Under the pieces are notes generated by a model, which was not told the origin of the DNA, ran no database searches, and saw nothing but the letters and a program-made list of their open reading frames with translations. The position numbers and the translations under genes are program-made. Positions 6,326 through 13,286 of a DNA stretch of 37,610 bases are shown in pieces (within the stretch, counting starts at the first letter, position 1; each line of letters opens with the position of its first letter). This DNA is from JBHPCZ01 sp042573625 (GTDB taxonomy: Bacteria > Desulfobacterota > Desulfobacteria > Desulfobacterales > UBA11574), in NCBI GenBank assembly GCA_042573625.1, contig JBHPCZ010000028.1:1-37610 (forward strand), read 5' to 3'.

Positions 6326-7546
6326 TCATATTAATCTGCGTAATCCGCGGATCGGTATCCTTGTCCCCCACTTATACCACAACCTTATCGGTCGCAGCAC
6401 ATAATGCAAAAAAGAAAGCGATGCCGGCAAAGGAAAGGCAACCCAATCGGCTACTTTGGGCTCCAGGGCTACATACACGCAATACCGTATCTTTTCGGAG
6501 AGATTCTCTTTTACGTTAATGTGGTACAATAGATCTCCAAATATACGTGAAAGACCATAAGGTTTCTTATTTTCATTGAACAGATTTTTATAAACTTCTG
6601 CGGCGATGCCGTGCAGCCTGGAGTCATTTAAAACCTTTTTCATAACCGGATCTGGCAGATCGATTCCGTAGAGGTCTTGCGCCAGCAAGAGTCCTAGATA
6701 GATTGCTCGTTCACAGCGCAGGTCGGTTGCCAGAAACATCACCCGGTTCCAATCCATATCCGTGTGTGAACGAATCACCTCGGCCACACTGCAAATCATC
6801 TCCAGATTTTCCCAGCGATGTTTAGTCCCATGAAGACATAAATAAAACAGCAAATCACTTGATCGAAGATTTCGCACTGTTTTTCCTTCTACGGACGTTG
6901 TTTCAAAATGATCGTTCAGTTTTTGAAAATTTAGGTCAATGGAAATATATTTGTTTGACATTTCCCAGTGCAGCCCAATGAACACGCTGCCATTACAGTT
7001 CACAAGTACATTCTGTGAATTTGCTCGCGCAAATTTTACAAGTTGTTGATCATCCAGTTTAATACTGTCCTGATAACCTTGGGATAAAACTAAATGGCGG
7101 GCCGTTATAATATCCTTCAAAGGGATTAGAATGTCTAAATCGACAAACTGCCTTGAAACGACATTCCCATAGAGGGAGTTAGCTAATATTGGACCTTTGA
7201 AAGGAACTGATTTGATATCTTTCTGATCCAGGAACTTCAATATTCTTAAAAGTTCATTTGTTAGTAAAATATTTCGTTTTGCATTGATTAGATAACTGTG
7301 TCTGAGTTTTGCCATGGCTTCTTCGGGCACGCTGTTCAAATCCCCAATTTTGAGGTTTCTATATAACAGCGGCATGACTCTGTAACGAAGGGAAGTTTCG
7401 AGAATATAACCCCAGTCCATATCTTTCCGGGCAATATCCTTGATCTGAACTCTATCCTCTTCTTCCAAACTGGGGCGGGCGCAACAAATCAACAGCTCGA
7501 TTTCATTGCGTCGACCATTCGGCAAGTAGTGTTTGTAAAGAGGCAA
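6326..7546 (-). CDS. Uncharacterised nucleotidyltransferase-fold protein (NTP_transf_5)
   Basis: This 406-residue soluble protein matches the NTP_transf_5 family often found in polysaccharide and lasso-peptide clusters. The core is SVPFKGPILANSLYGNVVSRQFVDLDILI (residues 113-141): a K-G followed by an LYG helix, R132 and the acidic pair D136-x-D138, as in polymerase-beta-type nucleotidyltransferases. The rest is helical, with FYLCLHGTKHRWENL around 230-245 as in family members. Its substrate is unknown. The listed start is TTG, with no ribosome binding site; the first ATG is at residue 43, so the start is uncertain. The C-terminal residues RGLRRLI are encoded by a word-repeat (6331-6350) whose relatives lie just after the stops of the genes at 7773 and 11153. 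Confidence 0.75.
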   Translation of the reverse strand: MPLYKHYLPNGRRNEIELLICCARPSLEEEDRVQIKDIARKDMDWGYILETSLRYRVMPLLYRNLKIGDLNSVPEEAMAKLRHSYLINAKRNILLTNELLRILKFLDQKDIKSVPFKGPILANSLYGNVVSRQFVDLDILIPLKDIITARHLVLSQGYQDSIKLDDQQLVKFARANSQNVLVNCNGSVFIGLHWEMSNKYISIDLNFQKLNDHFETTSVEGKTVRNLRSSDLLFYLCLHGTKHRWENLEMICSVAEVIRSHTDMDWNRVMFLATDLRCERAIYLGLLLAQDLYGIDLPDPVMKKVLNDSRLHGIAAEVYKNLFNENKKPYGLSRIFGDLLYHINVKENLSEKIRYCVYVALEPKVADWVAFPLPASLSFLHYVLRPIRLWYKWGTRIPIRGLRRLI

Positions 7547-7772
7547 AATTTTAGAGTTAAAAGTTATTCGTTAATGGTTGATTGGTTAAATGGTTAAATA
7601 GTGAAAAGTGAAAGGTAAATGGTGAAAAGCAAAGCGTATGGAGCGTAGCGCATAGCGCAAAGCGTTCAGTTCCCCGAACCCCGACCCCTGTCCTCTGCCT
7701 ACTGTCGTCTGTCCCTTCTCTTTTTTAGTATAATTTCCAGAATCAGTGTAATCAGTGTAATCCGTGGATAAA
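7547..7772. repeat. Word-like repeat locus, no gene seen
   Basis: On the + strand, purine-rich words come first: GGTTGATTGGTTAAATGG, AGTGAAAAGTGAAAGG and GCGTAGCGCATAGCGC types (7560-7663). Pyrimidine-rich words follow: CCCCGAACCCCGACCCCTG (7673-7691) and TCCTCTGCCTACTGTCGTCT types. The gap ends with AGTGTAATCAGTGTAATCCG (7744-7763) a few bases from the stop of the next gene. The polarity switch near 7665 makes it an imperfect palindrome. Confidence 0.75.
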
Positions 7773-8525
7773 TCAAGGTTTTTTGAAATACTGCGGTATT
7801 TTTCTTATCGGCTTGAGCCACAGGGTCCAGGGACATGGCTTTATACCGTTGACTTTCCATGCCAAACGATCATTCCGGTTGGCAAGGAGGCGATTTTTTA
7901 TGGATACATTGCTTATCCCCCCGGTTCGCATCTGAATCAGAACTTCAGGGATATATGCCGGACGAATCCTGTATTTGAGTAATAACCGCAGCATTAATTC
8001 ATAATCCGCCGAGGAACCGAGCGCCGGATTGAAATAGCCGTACCGGTCATAGACGGACTTTTGCACAAAAAAGGTGGGGTGCGGCGGCATCCAACCCCAG
8101 TAAAAGCGATTTGGCCGGTATTCTCCGGAACGCCACCAGCGATCCACCTGGTCGGGATGGGTCGGATTCACATAAATCAAATCACCGTAACAGGCATTGA
8201 TACTTTCACTTTCAAAAGCTTTTGCGACTTTGGATAGAATATTCGAATCGGCGTAAATATCATCGGCATTCAGAATTCCGACAACATCACCTGTAGCCAG
8301 GCCGATCCCTTTGTTCATGGCGTCGTAAATTCCATTGTCCGGCTCTGAGATAATCTGAGAAATTTGCGGGTATTCGTTGATGATATCCAGTGTTCCGTCT
8401 GTGGAACCGCCGTCAATGATGATGTGTTCCGGCGGGTGGGTCTGGATTTGAACACTTTCGATGCAGTCTCTGATGGTTGCGGCACCGTTGAGAACAACGG
8501 TTATAGTGGAAATTTTAACAGCCAT
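7773..8525 (-). CDS. Family 2 glycosyltransferase
   Basis: This 250-residue GT-A fold enzyme belongs to the WcaA/WcaE-like GT2 group. The N-terminus has STITVVLNGAATIRDCIESV (6-25), then IIIDGGSTDGTLDII (35-49) for nucleotide binding, EPDNGIYDAMNKGI (61-74) and the metal-binding ILNADD (83-88). The acceptor-side pattern SSADYELMLRLLLKYR occurs at about 170-185. It should add a sugar from an NDP-sugar to the growing lipid-linked glycan at the cytoplasmic face. The length is typical for this subgroup. ATG at 8525. It stands between two repeat-filled gaps, so its promoter, if any, would lie in repeat DNA. Confidence 0.88.
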   Translation of the reverse strand: MAVKISTITVVLNGAATIRDCIESVQIQTHPPEHIIIDGGSTDGTLDIINEYPQISQIISEPDNGIYDAMNKGIGLATGDVVGILNADDIYADSNILSKVAKAFESESINACYGDLIYVNPTHPDQVDRWWRSGEYRPNRFYWGWMPPHPTFFVQKSVYDRYGYFNPALGSSADYELMLRLLLKYRIRPAYIPEVLIQMRTGGISNVSIKNRLLANRNDRLAWKVNGIKPCPWTLWLKPIRKIPQYFKKP

Positions 8526-8769
8526 ATTTTATCAATTTATCAGCCACAGACCCACACAGACTCACACAGACCTTTTCTGCTGCCGACCCCGATGAAATAG
8601 GCTTCGCCCCGATGAAACTTAAAAACAGGTTTCATTGGGCAAGCATTTCATTGGGCAGGCCCGGCAGCAGAAAAACTGTCATTGCTAAATAGTAAATAGA
8701 GAGGCCTTTGAAAAATATTCAATTTGCCTGCTCTCTGCTTACTGCCTACTGTCGTCTGCCCTCTGTCTC
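8526..8769. repeat. Word-like repeat locus with a split hairpin
   Basis: AGCCACAGACCCACACAGAC words (8542-8571) lead into the hairpin described in the next entry. After AAAAACTGTCA (8671-8681) and a featureless 40 bases, the gap ends in pyrimidine-rich words CTGCTTACTGCCTACTGTCG and TCTGCCCTCTGTCTCC (8735-8770), which reach the stop of the next gene. The purine-to-pyrimidine polarity is the same as in the other loci. Confidence 0.75.
8577..8670. repeat. CTGCTGCCG hairpin split by a nested conserved-mouth hairpin, copy d
   Basis: CTGCTGCCG (8577-8585) and CGGCAGCAG (8662-8670) are the same arms that are four bases apart at 5928-5949. Here about 76 bases lie between them. On the - strand the insert is a double nested hairpin. 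Mouth CCTGCCCA / CGGGGTCGG encloses stem ATGAAAT (8592-8598) / ATTTCAT (8645-8651). A second mouth CTTGCCCA / CGGGGCGAAG encloses stem ATGAAAC (8612-8618) / GTTTCAT (8629-8635). Confidence 0.75.
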
Positions 8770-9543
8770 CTATATCCATCCACGGATATAGTAGACCGCC
8801 CACCCCAGATACTCCTTCATCGCCAGCGTAGTACCTCCCAGAGCACCTGCATCTGGCAAGAAATCCAAAATGGTATACTCTTCACGATAAATAACATTAT
8901 AATCCGTAGGCGAGGGTATGGCATTTATCCCAACTTTTTGAAACGTTGCCAGCGCGCGCGGCATGTGAAATGCGGAAGTCACCAGGAGAATGCTCTTAAT
9001 TCCTCTTATATCGAGCAAGATTTTTGTTTTGACGGCGTTCTGGTATGTATTCAGGCTTTCAAATTCCCGTACAATCGCATTGGACGGAACCCCCCATTCC
9101 TTAAGCAGTACGATCATAGAGTCGGATTCCGGTGTTTTTGAAGTAAGCCACCTAATCCCGCCGCCGGATGCAATGACCACAGGTGCTTTCCCGGATCGAA
9201 AAAGCCTTGTGGTGTGGAGAATTCTGTCTGAAGCCCCCGTGAGTTCAACCTCGCTCCTGGGCGGATCCGCCGCGCCGGCTGCCGCTCCCAGCACCACGAT
9301 GGCATCGGCTTTATTCGATTTTGAAACAGGCACTGGAGGGAATCGTTTTTCCAGTGACGCGATCAGAAATGATGAAACCACCGGCATGGAGGATACCCAG
9401 AGAAAGGACAGAGAGAGGAAAAATAAAACCACACCTGTTTTCTTCCGGCGCAAAATGGCCAGTCCCGAAAACATGGCCATCAATATAAAAAGAGACAGCG
9501 GATAAACCAATCGCGGAAGCAGTTTGGTAAAATACATAGGCAT
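8770..9543 (-). CDS. YdcF/ElyC/SanA-family (DUF218) protein
   Basis: This protein of about 257 residues has two N-terminal hydrophobic segments (about 8-28 and 34-60) and a DUF218 domain. Hallmarks in order are ADAIVVLGAAAG (near 80), the short helix SDRILHTTRLFRSGKAPVVIASGGG, the signature ESLNTYQNAVKTK, and ILLVTSAFHMPRALATFQKVG. Such proteins are inner-membrane anchored with the domain facing the periplasm, and relatives affect envelope polysaccharide or peptidoglycan homeostasis (ElyC, SanA). The exact reaction is unknown. I start at ATG 9543; a GTG two codons upstream is possible. The gene is followed at once by repeat words, with repeat words also upstream. Confidence 0.85.
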   Translation of the reverse strand: MPMYFTKLLPRLVYPLSLFILMAMFSGLAILRRKKTGVVLFFLSLSFLWVSSMPVVSSFLIASLEKRFPPVPVSKSNKADAIVVLGAAAGAADPPRSEVELTGASDRILHTTRLFRSGKAPVVIASGGGIRWLTSKTPESDSMIVLLKEWGVPSNAIVREFESLNTYQNAVKTKILLDIRGIKSILLVTSAFHMPRALATFQKVGINAIPSPTDYNVIYREEYTILDFLPDAGALGGTTLAMKEYLGWAVYYIRGWI

Positions 9544-9613
9544 ATGCACTAAGCTACTCTCCCGTTGAATCGGGGATGATAGAGAGTTTATAAAAGAAAA
9601 ATTATAATAGGAT

Positions 9614-9647
9614 CAGAAGACAGATGACAGAGAACAGAAGACAGATT
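9614..9647. repeat. Left arm bracketing the S23 gene
   Basis: The purine-rich words GACAGATGACAGAGAACAGA and AGACAGATT are an inverted match to the words at 10081-10118. The two tracts enclose the four-helix-bundle gene. The bases 9544-9613 show no other feature. Confidence 0.65.
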
Positions 9648-9668
9648 ACAACAATACAAACGATGATT

Positions 9669-10058
9669 TTACTTGCTGAACTTTTGACAGAATTTGTCAG
9701 GATTGGAAATCATACTTCCCAGCATGCGGCCTATTTCTTGGCATTTAGATAGTAGACTATTATGTGTTTCTGGTTGAATATATTCACAGCTGAAGGCCGT
9801 ATCAATCCAATGTTGGGTTTCTGCTTGTTCTCCGTCTGAGTCTGTGAGTTTACTAACAAAATGTGCAATATAACGCCGTTTGTGCCACGCTTCACATATG
9901 TTTGATCCGATTGATCGGGATGATCTTCGAATTTGGTCAGTTAATGAAAAAAGTTCCTCTTTTGGAAAACTTTTTGTTGTCTCAAAGATTTCTTGCTGAA
10001 GTTTAAAAGATTTTTGATAAACAACTAAATCACGAAAACTTTCAATTTTCTCCGCCAT
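9669..10058 (-). CDS. Four-helix-bundle (S23, 23S rRNA IVP-type) protein
   Basis: This 129-residue protein matches the S23 / intervening-sequence-protein family: FRDLVVYQKSFKLQQEIFE (about 6-24), FPKEELFSLTDQIRRSSRSIGSNICEA (31-57), then helices with LTDSDGEQAETQHWIDTA (about 74-91). The proteins form four-helix bundles and pentamers; relatives occur in 23S rRNA intervening sequences and as the Avd accessory of diversity-generating retroelements. Their general function is unknown. I start at ATG 10058, with GAGGAG just upstream; the longer frame to 10181 only adds repeat-encoded residues (TEDRGQ type). The gene sits exactly between inverted word tracts at 9614 and 10081. It does not look like a polysaccharide gene. 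Confidence 0.88.
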   Translation of the reverse strand: MAEKIESFRDLVVYQKSFKLQQEIFETTKSFPKEELFSLTDQIRRSSRSIGSNICEAWHKRRYIAHFVSKLTDSDGEQAETQHWIDTAFSCEYIQPETHNSLLSKCQEIGRMLGSMISNPDKFCQKFSK

Positions 10059-10080
10059 AACTCCTCTTATCTTTTTCAGT

Positions 10081-10118
10081 TGTCCTCTGTCTTCCGCCTT
10101 CTGTCCTCTGTCTTCTGT
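10081..10118. repeat. Right arm bracketing the S23 gene
   Basis: TGTCCTCTGTCTTCCGCCTT and CTGTCCTCTGTCTTCTG are the same CTGTCCT words that occur inside the ligase gene, here inverted relative to 9614-9647. They end just before the stop of the acetyltransferase gene. Confidence 0.7.
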
Positions 10119-10126
10119 TAAGCTGT

Positions 10127-10666
10127 CTATTCGATGGACCTTTTGCGGATCGCCCCAGCCGGCACACCCTGATGAATCCATCCGGCCTTCAGATCATGGG
10201 TCGCCACACTTCCCAGGGTCAGGACCGCCCCCTCATTGACTGTAACACCGGGGCCGACCATGGATCTCGCACCCATCCAGACCTTATCCTTTATTTCGAT
10301 GGGTTCTGTTATCAAATCAAAGCGTTCGCTTTTCCAGTTGTGGTTGCCCGTACACAGATAAACACCCTGAGATATACAACAGTGGTCGCCGATGGTTATG
10401 GGTGCAAGATTGTCGATCCAAACATCTTCGCCGATCCAGGAGTAATCGCCGATTTTCAGTCGCCACGGAAATTTGATCCGCGCACCGGGTTTGATATCAA
10501 CGCCTTTACCGATTTGGGCACCAAATTGTCTCAGCAAGGCTTTACGGTGTTTTGCTCCGGGAATCCAGGATTGAACAAAAAGCGCCTGAACAACAAGCCA
10601 TAGGCTTTCCACCCATGCTGGCTTACCCCGTTCGAACCAGCTGTTGTCATATAGATCTAAACGCAT
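10127..10666 (-). CDS. WcaF-like acetyltransferase (left-handed beta-helix)
   Basis: This 179-residue hexapeptide-repeat acyltransferase most resembles putative colanic-acid acetyltransferase WcaF. An N-terminal helical part with WVESLWLVVQALFVQSW (18-34) and WIPGAKHRKALLRQFGAQIG is typical of the group. The left-handed beta-helix repeats run from about residue 50 (IGKGVDIKPGARI, IGDYSWIGEDVWI, IGDHCCISQGVYLC) to the C-terminus. The TGNHNWKSERFDL segment carries the catalytic histidine region, and VWMGARSMVGPGVTVNEGAVL the final coils. It should O-acetylate a sugar using acetyl-CoA in the cytoplasm. ATG at 10666; the stop lies at the edge of a CTGTCCT word tract. Confidence 0.88.
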   Translation of the reverse strand: MRLDLYDNSWFERGKPAWVESLWLVVQALFVQSWIPGAKHRKALLRQFGAQIGKGVDIKPGARIKFPWRLKIGDYSWIGEDVWIDNLAPITIGDHCCISQGVYLCTGNHNWKSERFDLITEPIEIKDKVWMGARSMVGPGVTVNEGAVLTLGSVATHDLKAGWIHQGVPAGAIRKRSIE

Positions 10667-11152
10667 GTTTTAGCCTTTATTAACGTCAAAAGTAAAAAGT
10701 AAAAGGTGAAAGGTGAAAAGTGAAAGGTAAAAAGTAAAACGTGAAAAGCGAAAGGCCATAAGCACGGAGCATAGAGCACGGAGCATGGCGCCAGTCAGTC
10801 TTTTATCAACTTCTGGTTTCCGTTCCCTTGTACCCTTGTACCCTGTACCCTGTACCCCGTACCCTGTACCTCATACCCTATATCCCTATCTTCTGCTCTT
10901 CTAACCTTCTGTCATCTGTCATCTGACATCTGTTCACTGTCCTCCGTCCTCTTGCCTTCTGTTTCCTGATCCCTGAGCCCTGAACCCTATACCTTGTACC
11001 GCTTACGCCCTACTTCTTATCTTCTCATCTTCCCTGCCCAGTTGAATTGCTCCGACAGGAGCACCCCGAAGGGGATTCAACCGGGGTCAACTTCTGCTTC
11101 TCTTAACTTCTTACGCCCCTATATTATCCGTGTAATCGGCGTAATCTGTGGA
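10667..11152. repeat. Large word-like repeat locus, no gene seen
   Basis: This is the longest gene-free repeat gap (486 bases). On the + strand it begins with AAAGTAAAAGGTGAAAGGTG-type words (10687-10750) and GCACGGAGCATAGAGCACGG words (10762-10787). Near 10790-10820 the composition switches. Pyrimidine-rich words follow: CCCTTGTACCCTTGTACCCT types (10823-10895), CTGTCATCTGTCATCTGACA (10912-10931), CCCTGAACCCTATACC and CTTCTTATCTTCTCATCTTC. A conserved-mouth hairpin comes next, and ATCCGTGTAATCGGCGTAAT words end at the stop of the next gene. No S23 or GxxExxY gene is present at the switch point. Confidence 0.8.
11032..11088 (+). repeat. Conserved-mouth hairpin, copy e
   Basis: The mouth CCTGCCCA (11033-11040) / CGGGGTC (11082-11088) encloses inner stem GTTGAAT (11041-11047) / ATTCAAC (11075-11081). 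The loop itself holds two more hairpins, TGCTCC-GACA-GGAGCA (11048-11063) and CCCC-GAA-GGGG (11064-11074). The inner stem differs from copies a and c by one compensated base pair (A-T to G-C). Confidence 0.75.
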
Positions 11153-12310
11153 TCATTTTATTAAAGAATCATATAACGCACACATCTCCTGAGCGATTGA
11201 TTCAGGAAAAAATCGCTGAACAATTTTTCTGCCGATTGCCCCTTTAGCCTTTCTTTCAACATCTGTAAGGCGCATGGCCTCTTCAAGCGCCCGGGCAATG
11301 CTCGCCGGTGACGGTTCTACCCACCAGCCGCATTTTTTTTCCTGCAATTCTTTCCAGGGCGTACCGGTGGTGGTGATTACGGGAAGGCCAGTGGAGAGTG
11401 CTTCGGCAATGGATTGACCGAAATTTTCAAAATCACTGGGCGCAACGAGCAAATTCGCTGCTTGATAAGCTTCCCAGCGTTTATCCCCCCATATCGGCCC
11501 CGGGAATTTTATGGTTTCTCCAATATCTGAAGTCATTTTAGATTCAAGGTTCGCTTGGTAACCATTTTCATTCGGCCCCACAATGAACAATCGCCAGTCC
11601 GGGAACTGTTCAAAAATGCCCGACCAGGCATCGATAAGTCGTTCCAGCCCTTTAACCGGGTGAATTCGTCCCAGAAACAAAACAACCCTATGGTCTGATG
11701 TAAGGCCGATTTCTTCGAATATACATCTTCTTAACTTCCCATCTTCTTCAACTTCTTTTTCCCTGTGACTTCCGGGCGGCATCTCGATGGAATTGGGGAC
11801 AACTTTTATCCGTAATTTCGTGAAAATCTTCTCAAGCCCTGAAGCTTCGGCATCTGACTTTGCGTGTAAAACAGTTGCGGACAAGAGGACTCTTTTTTGA
11901 AATGCAAACCAGGCCAGCGTCTTTTTCCATATGGACCGCCGCAACGCGTCTTCTTGAAGCATTCCACATGGAGATATGATATGAGGCACATTTAGTCTTC
12001 GGCTGATTTTGGCAGCCTGCCTGCCGGCATCCAGCCACAGGCCGTGGGAATGAACAACATCAGGGACAAACCCGTTAGAAAGCGCAGAATTGATGAGTTT
12101 GGGTGACCATCTTGTCGGACCGTAGGACTCAACATGAAAGATCTGAACAGTATCAGAAAAGTTCACCGGTTCGCCGTCTGCAGATATTCCGGTGTACACC
12201 ACACGAATACTGTGACCTATTTCTGACTGGGCTGACGCCAACAGCCGCAGGGACTCTACCGGCCCTCCCTGGGCCTTCCCCAGATAAGGTATGAGGTGTA
12301 AGATATTCAA
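11153..12310 (-). CDS. Family 4 glycosyltransferase (GT-B)
   Basis: This 385-residue GT-B enzyme begins NILHLIPYLGKAQGGPVESL, a typical N-terminal glycine-rich acceptor domain. VVPNSIEMPPGS (about 170-182) leads to the linker, and VVLFLGRIHPVKGLERLIDAW (about 207-227) opens the donor-binding domain. The retaining GT4 E-x7-E element lies in SDFENFGQSIAEALSTGLPV. It would transfer a sugar from an NDP-sugar during repeat-unit assembly. Two oddities are visible. The start codon is TTG, one base from a TTCAGGG-type repeat array, with no ribosome binding site. Residues about 180-197 (HREKEVEEDGKLRR) are encoded by repeat-like DNA at 11724-11765. The TGA stop overlaps another word repeat. Confidence 0.9.
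   Translation of the reverse strand: MNILHLIPYLGKAQGGPVESLRLLASAQSEIGHSIRVVYTGISADGEPVNFSDTVQIFHVESYGPTRWSPKLINSALSNGFVPDVVHSHGLWLDAGRQAAKISRRLNVPHIISPCGMLQEDALRRSIWKKTLAWFAFQKRVLLSATVLHAKSDAEASGLEKIFTKLRIKVVPNSIEMPPGSHREKEVEEDGKLRRCIFEEIGLTSDHRVVLFLGRIHPVKGLERLIDAWSGIFEQFPDWRLFIVGPNENGYQANLESKMTSDIGETIKFPGPIWGDKRWEAYQAANLLVAPSDFENFGQSIAEALSTGLPVITTTGTPWKELQEKKCGWWVEPSPASIARALEEAMRLTDVERKAKGAIGRKIVQRFFPESIAQEMCALYDSLIK
11724..11765. repeat. Repeat-like tract inside a GT4 gene
   Basis: The + strand reads CATCTTCTTAACTTCCCATC and TTCTTCAACTTC, much like the words CTTCTTATCTTCTCATCTTC and CTTCTCTTAACTTCTTACGC in the adjacent gap (11011-11033, 11098-11115). On the - strand it encodes a charged segment between the two GT-B domains. 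The frame is kept. Confidence 0.5.
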
Positions 12311-12311
12311 A

Positions 12312-12425
12312 TTCAGGGTTCAGGGGTTCAGGGTTCGGGGTTCAGGGTTCAGGGTTCGGGGTTCAGGGTTCAGGGTTCAAGAGACTGGGGTCAGGGTGCA
12401 GGGTTTAAGGCACAGGGTTCATGGC
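12312..12425. repeat. TTCAGGG heptamer array, left arm of the S23::GIY-YIG locus
   Basis: Nine tandem units of TTCAGGG, TTCGGGG or TTCAGGGG occupy 12312-12375, then decay through GGTCAGGGTGCAGGGTTTAA to 12425. The array begins one base from the TTG start of the GT4 gene. Inverted relatives (ACCCTGCACCTTAAACC type) lie at 13113-13210, on the far side of the split S23 gene. Confidence 0.85.
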
Positions 12426-12646
12426 AATAGATCAATATTCTAATTTTAGGCGCGGGCTTGAATGAGCCGTGTCAACATCCCGGATATACCGTTGCACTCC
12501 TTTTCAATATATTCAAAACCTTCATTGCTGAGATATCCTATCTCCAATGCAATAATGGCTTGAGTCAAAACCTCTGCCAAAGATCCTTTCGAGATGTAAA
12601 AGTGTTTTATTGCTTGTTTATTTGTCCCCAGTTCATCGCCTTCTGT

Positions 12647-12901
12647 TTACCCTGTTAAATAAGATTTGAGCCTTTTTTTTATATACATTTTGCCGTGGTA
12701 AGATTTCAGGTATTTTTCTCGTTTTTTTGCATCTTCTTCGTTAAGACAGGCTTCATAATAAATAAGTTTAAATGGCCTCCTGTCTTTTGTAGATGCAACA
12801 AAGCCCTTATTATGCTGTTCAAATCTTAGCTTTAAATCCTGAGTAAATCCTGTATAAAAATTTTTGTCCTGTTTGCTTTCTAAAATATAAGTGTAATACA
12901 T
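12647..12901 (-). CDS. Small GIY-YIG endonuclease
   Basis: This 84-residue single-domain nuclease has the signature YYTYILES (2-9) for GIY and NFYTGFT (14-20) for YIG. The catalytic-region arginine is R26 in LKLRFEQHN, followed by LIYYEACLNEEDAKKREKYLKSY (46-68), which contains the metal-binding glutamate. Relatives (UvrC-N-terminal/YhbQ-like) are often misannotated as excinuclease subunits. The gene occupies nearly all of an element with inverted ends. Its last codons (SYLTG and TAA) are formed by the element's own terminal repeat, so gene and ends have probably moved together. It interrupts an S23 gene. It could be a homing-type nuclease; no target preference can be seen. Confidence 0.88.
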   Translation of the reverse strand: MYYTYILESKQDKNFYTGFTQDLKLRFEQHNKGFVASTKDRRPFKLIYYEACLNEEDAKKREKYLKSYHGKMYIKKRLKSYLTG

Positions 12902-12926
12902 TTTTTTCTCAAGCTATTTAACAGGG
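12650..12926. mobile_element. GIY-YIG mini-element with terminal inverted repeats
   Basis: The element starts with CCCTGTTAAATA (12650-12661) and ends with TATTTAACAGGG (12915-12926), a perfect 12-bp inverted repeat. It extends less perfectly inward as AGATTTGAG versus GCTTGAG, followed by a T-run or A-run on each side. The only gene is the GIY-YIG nuclease. It is inserted between the VPSN and EG codons of an S23 gene. A target-site duplication is not evident. Confidence 0.75.
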
Positions 12927-13112
12927 CAAGTATTGCTGGGGACTGAAACAGCAGCACGGCGAAGCTGATCTCTCAAACCATAGTCTTTCGCAAAAGCCCC
13001 TTCTGAAGTAATTTTATAGACGTATACGGCAAAATCCTTTGATTTTTGCCATACCTTGAGATCTTGGAACTTCCCCATTATATTGAGTCTCCTAAATTTT
13101 TATCAGATTTCC

Positions 13113-13210
13113 GACCCTTCACCCTCTGCCATATACCCTACACCCCATACTCCATACCCCAAATCTTATACCTTTTACCCCGCACCCTGCACCTTAAACC
13201 TTATACCATT
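13113..13210. repeat. Right arm of the S23::GIY-YIG locus
   Basis: The pyrimidine-rich words CACCCTCTGCC, ATACCCTACACCCCATACTC and CCGCACCCTGCACCTTAAAC are inverted relatives of the TTCAGGG array at 12312. The rest of the gap up to 13286 shows no gene or recognisable signal. Confidence 0.7.
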
Positions 13211-13286
13211 ATCCTCTTATTAGAATTAAGCCTTGTGAATGCATCTGAGAGATTCTACTGAACAAACCTATTTAACTGGGAACGTA

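Larger units (their letters stand above)
12446..13078 (-). pseudogene. S23 four-helix-bundle gene split by a GIY-YIG element
   Basis: From ATG at 13078 the frame encodes GKFQDLKVWQKSKDFAVYVY, and further on DYGLRDQLRRAAVSVPSN (to 12932), the first half of an S23 protein. The second half resumes at 12643 with EGDELGTNKQAIKHFYISKG, then SLAEVLTQAIIALEIGYLS, and ends LTRLIQARA at TAA 12446-12448. Joined, the halves give about 115 residues, a normal family length, with the family's usual order VPSN-(x-A)-EG preserved across the junction. The 277-bp element at 12650-12926 lies between them. As it stands the gene encodes only a truncated protein, because a stop follows shortly after the junction. 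Confidence 0.85.

Noticed and set aside
10059..10181. N-terminal extension of the S23 frame to 10181
   Set aside because: The extra 41 residues are encoded by CTGTCCT-type repeats and the end of the acetyltransferase gene; ATG 10058 with GAGGAG upstream matches the family N-terminus.
12312..12375. CRISPR or telomere-like array
   Set aside because: The units are 7-8 bases with no spacers, and they are internal to the chromosome-like sequence next to a gene start; this is a heptamer word array, not CRISPR or a telomere.
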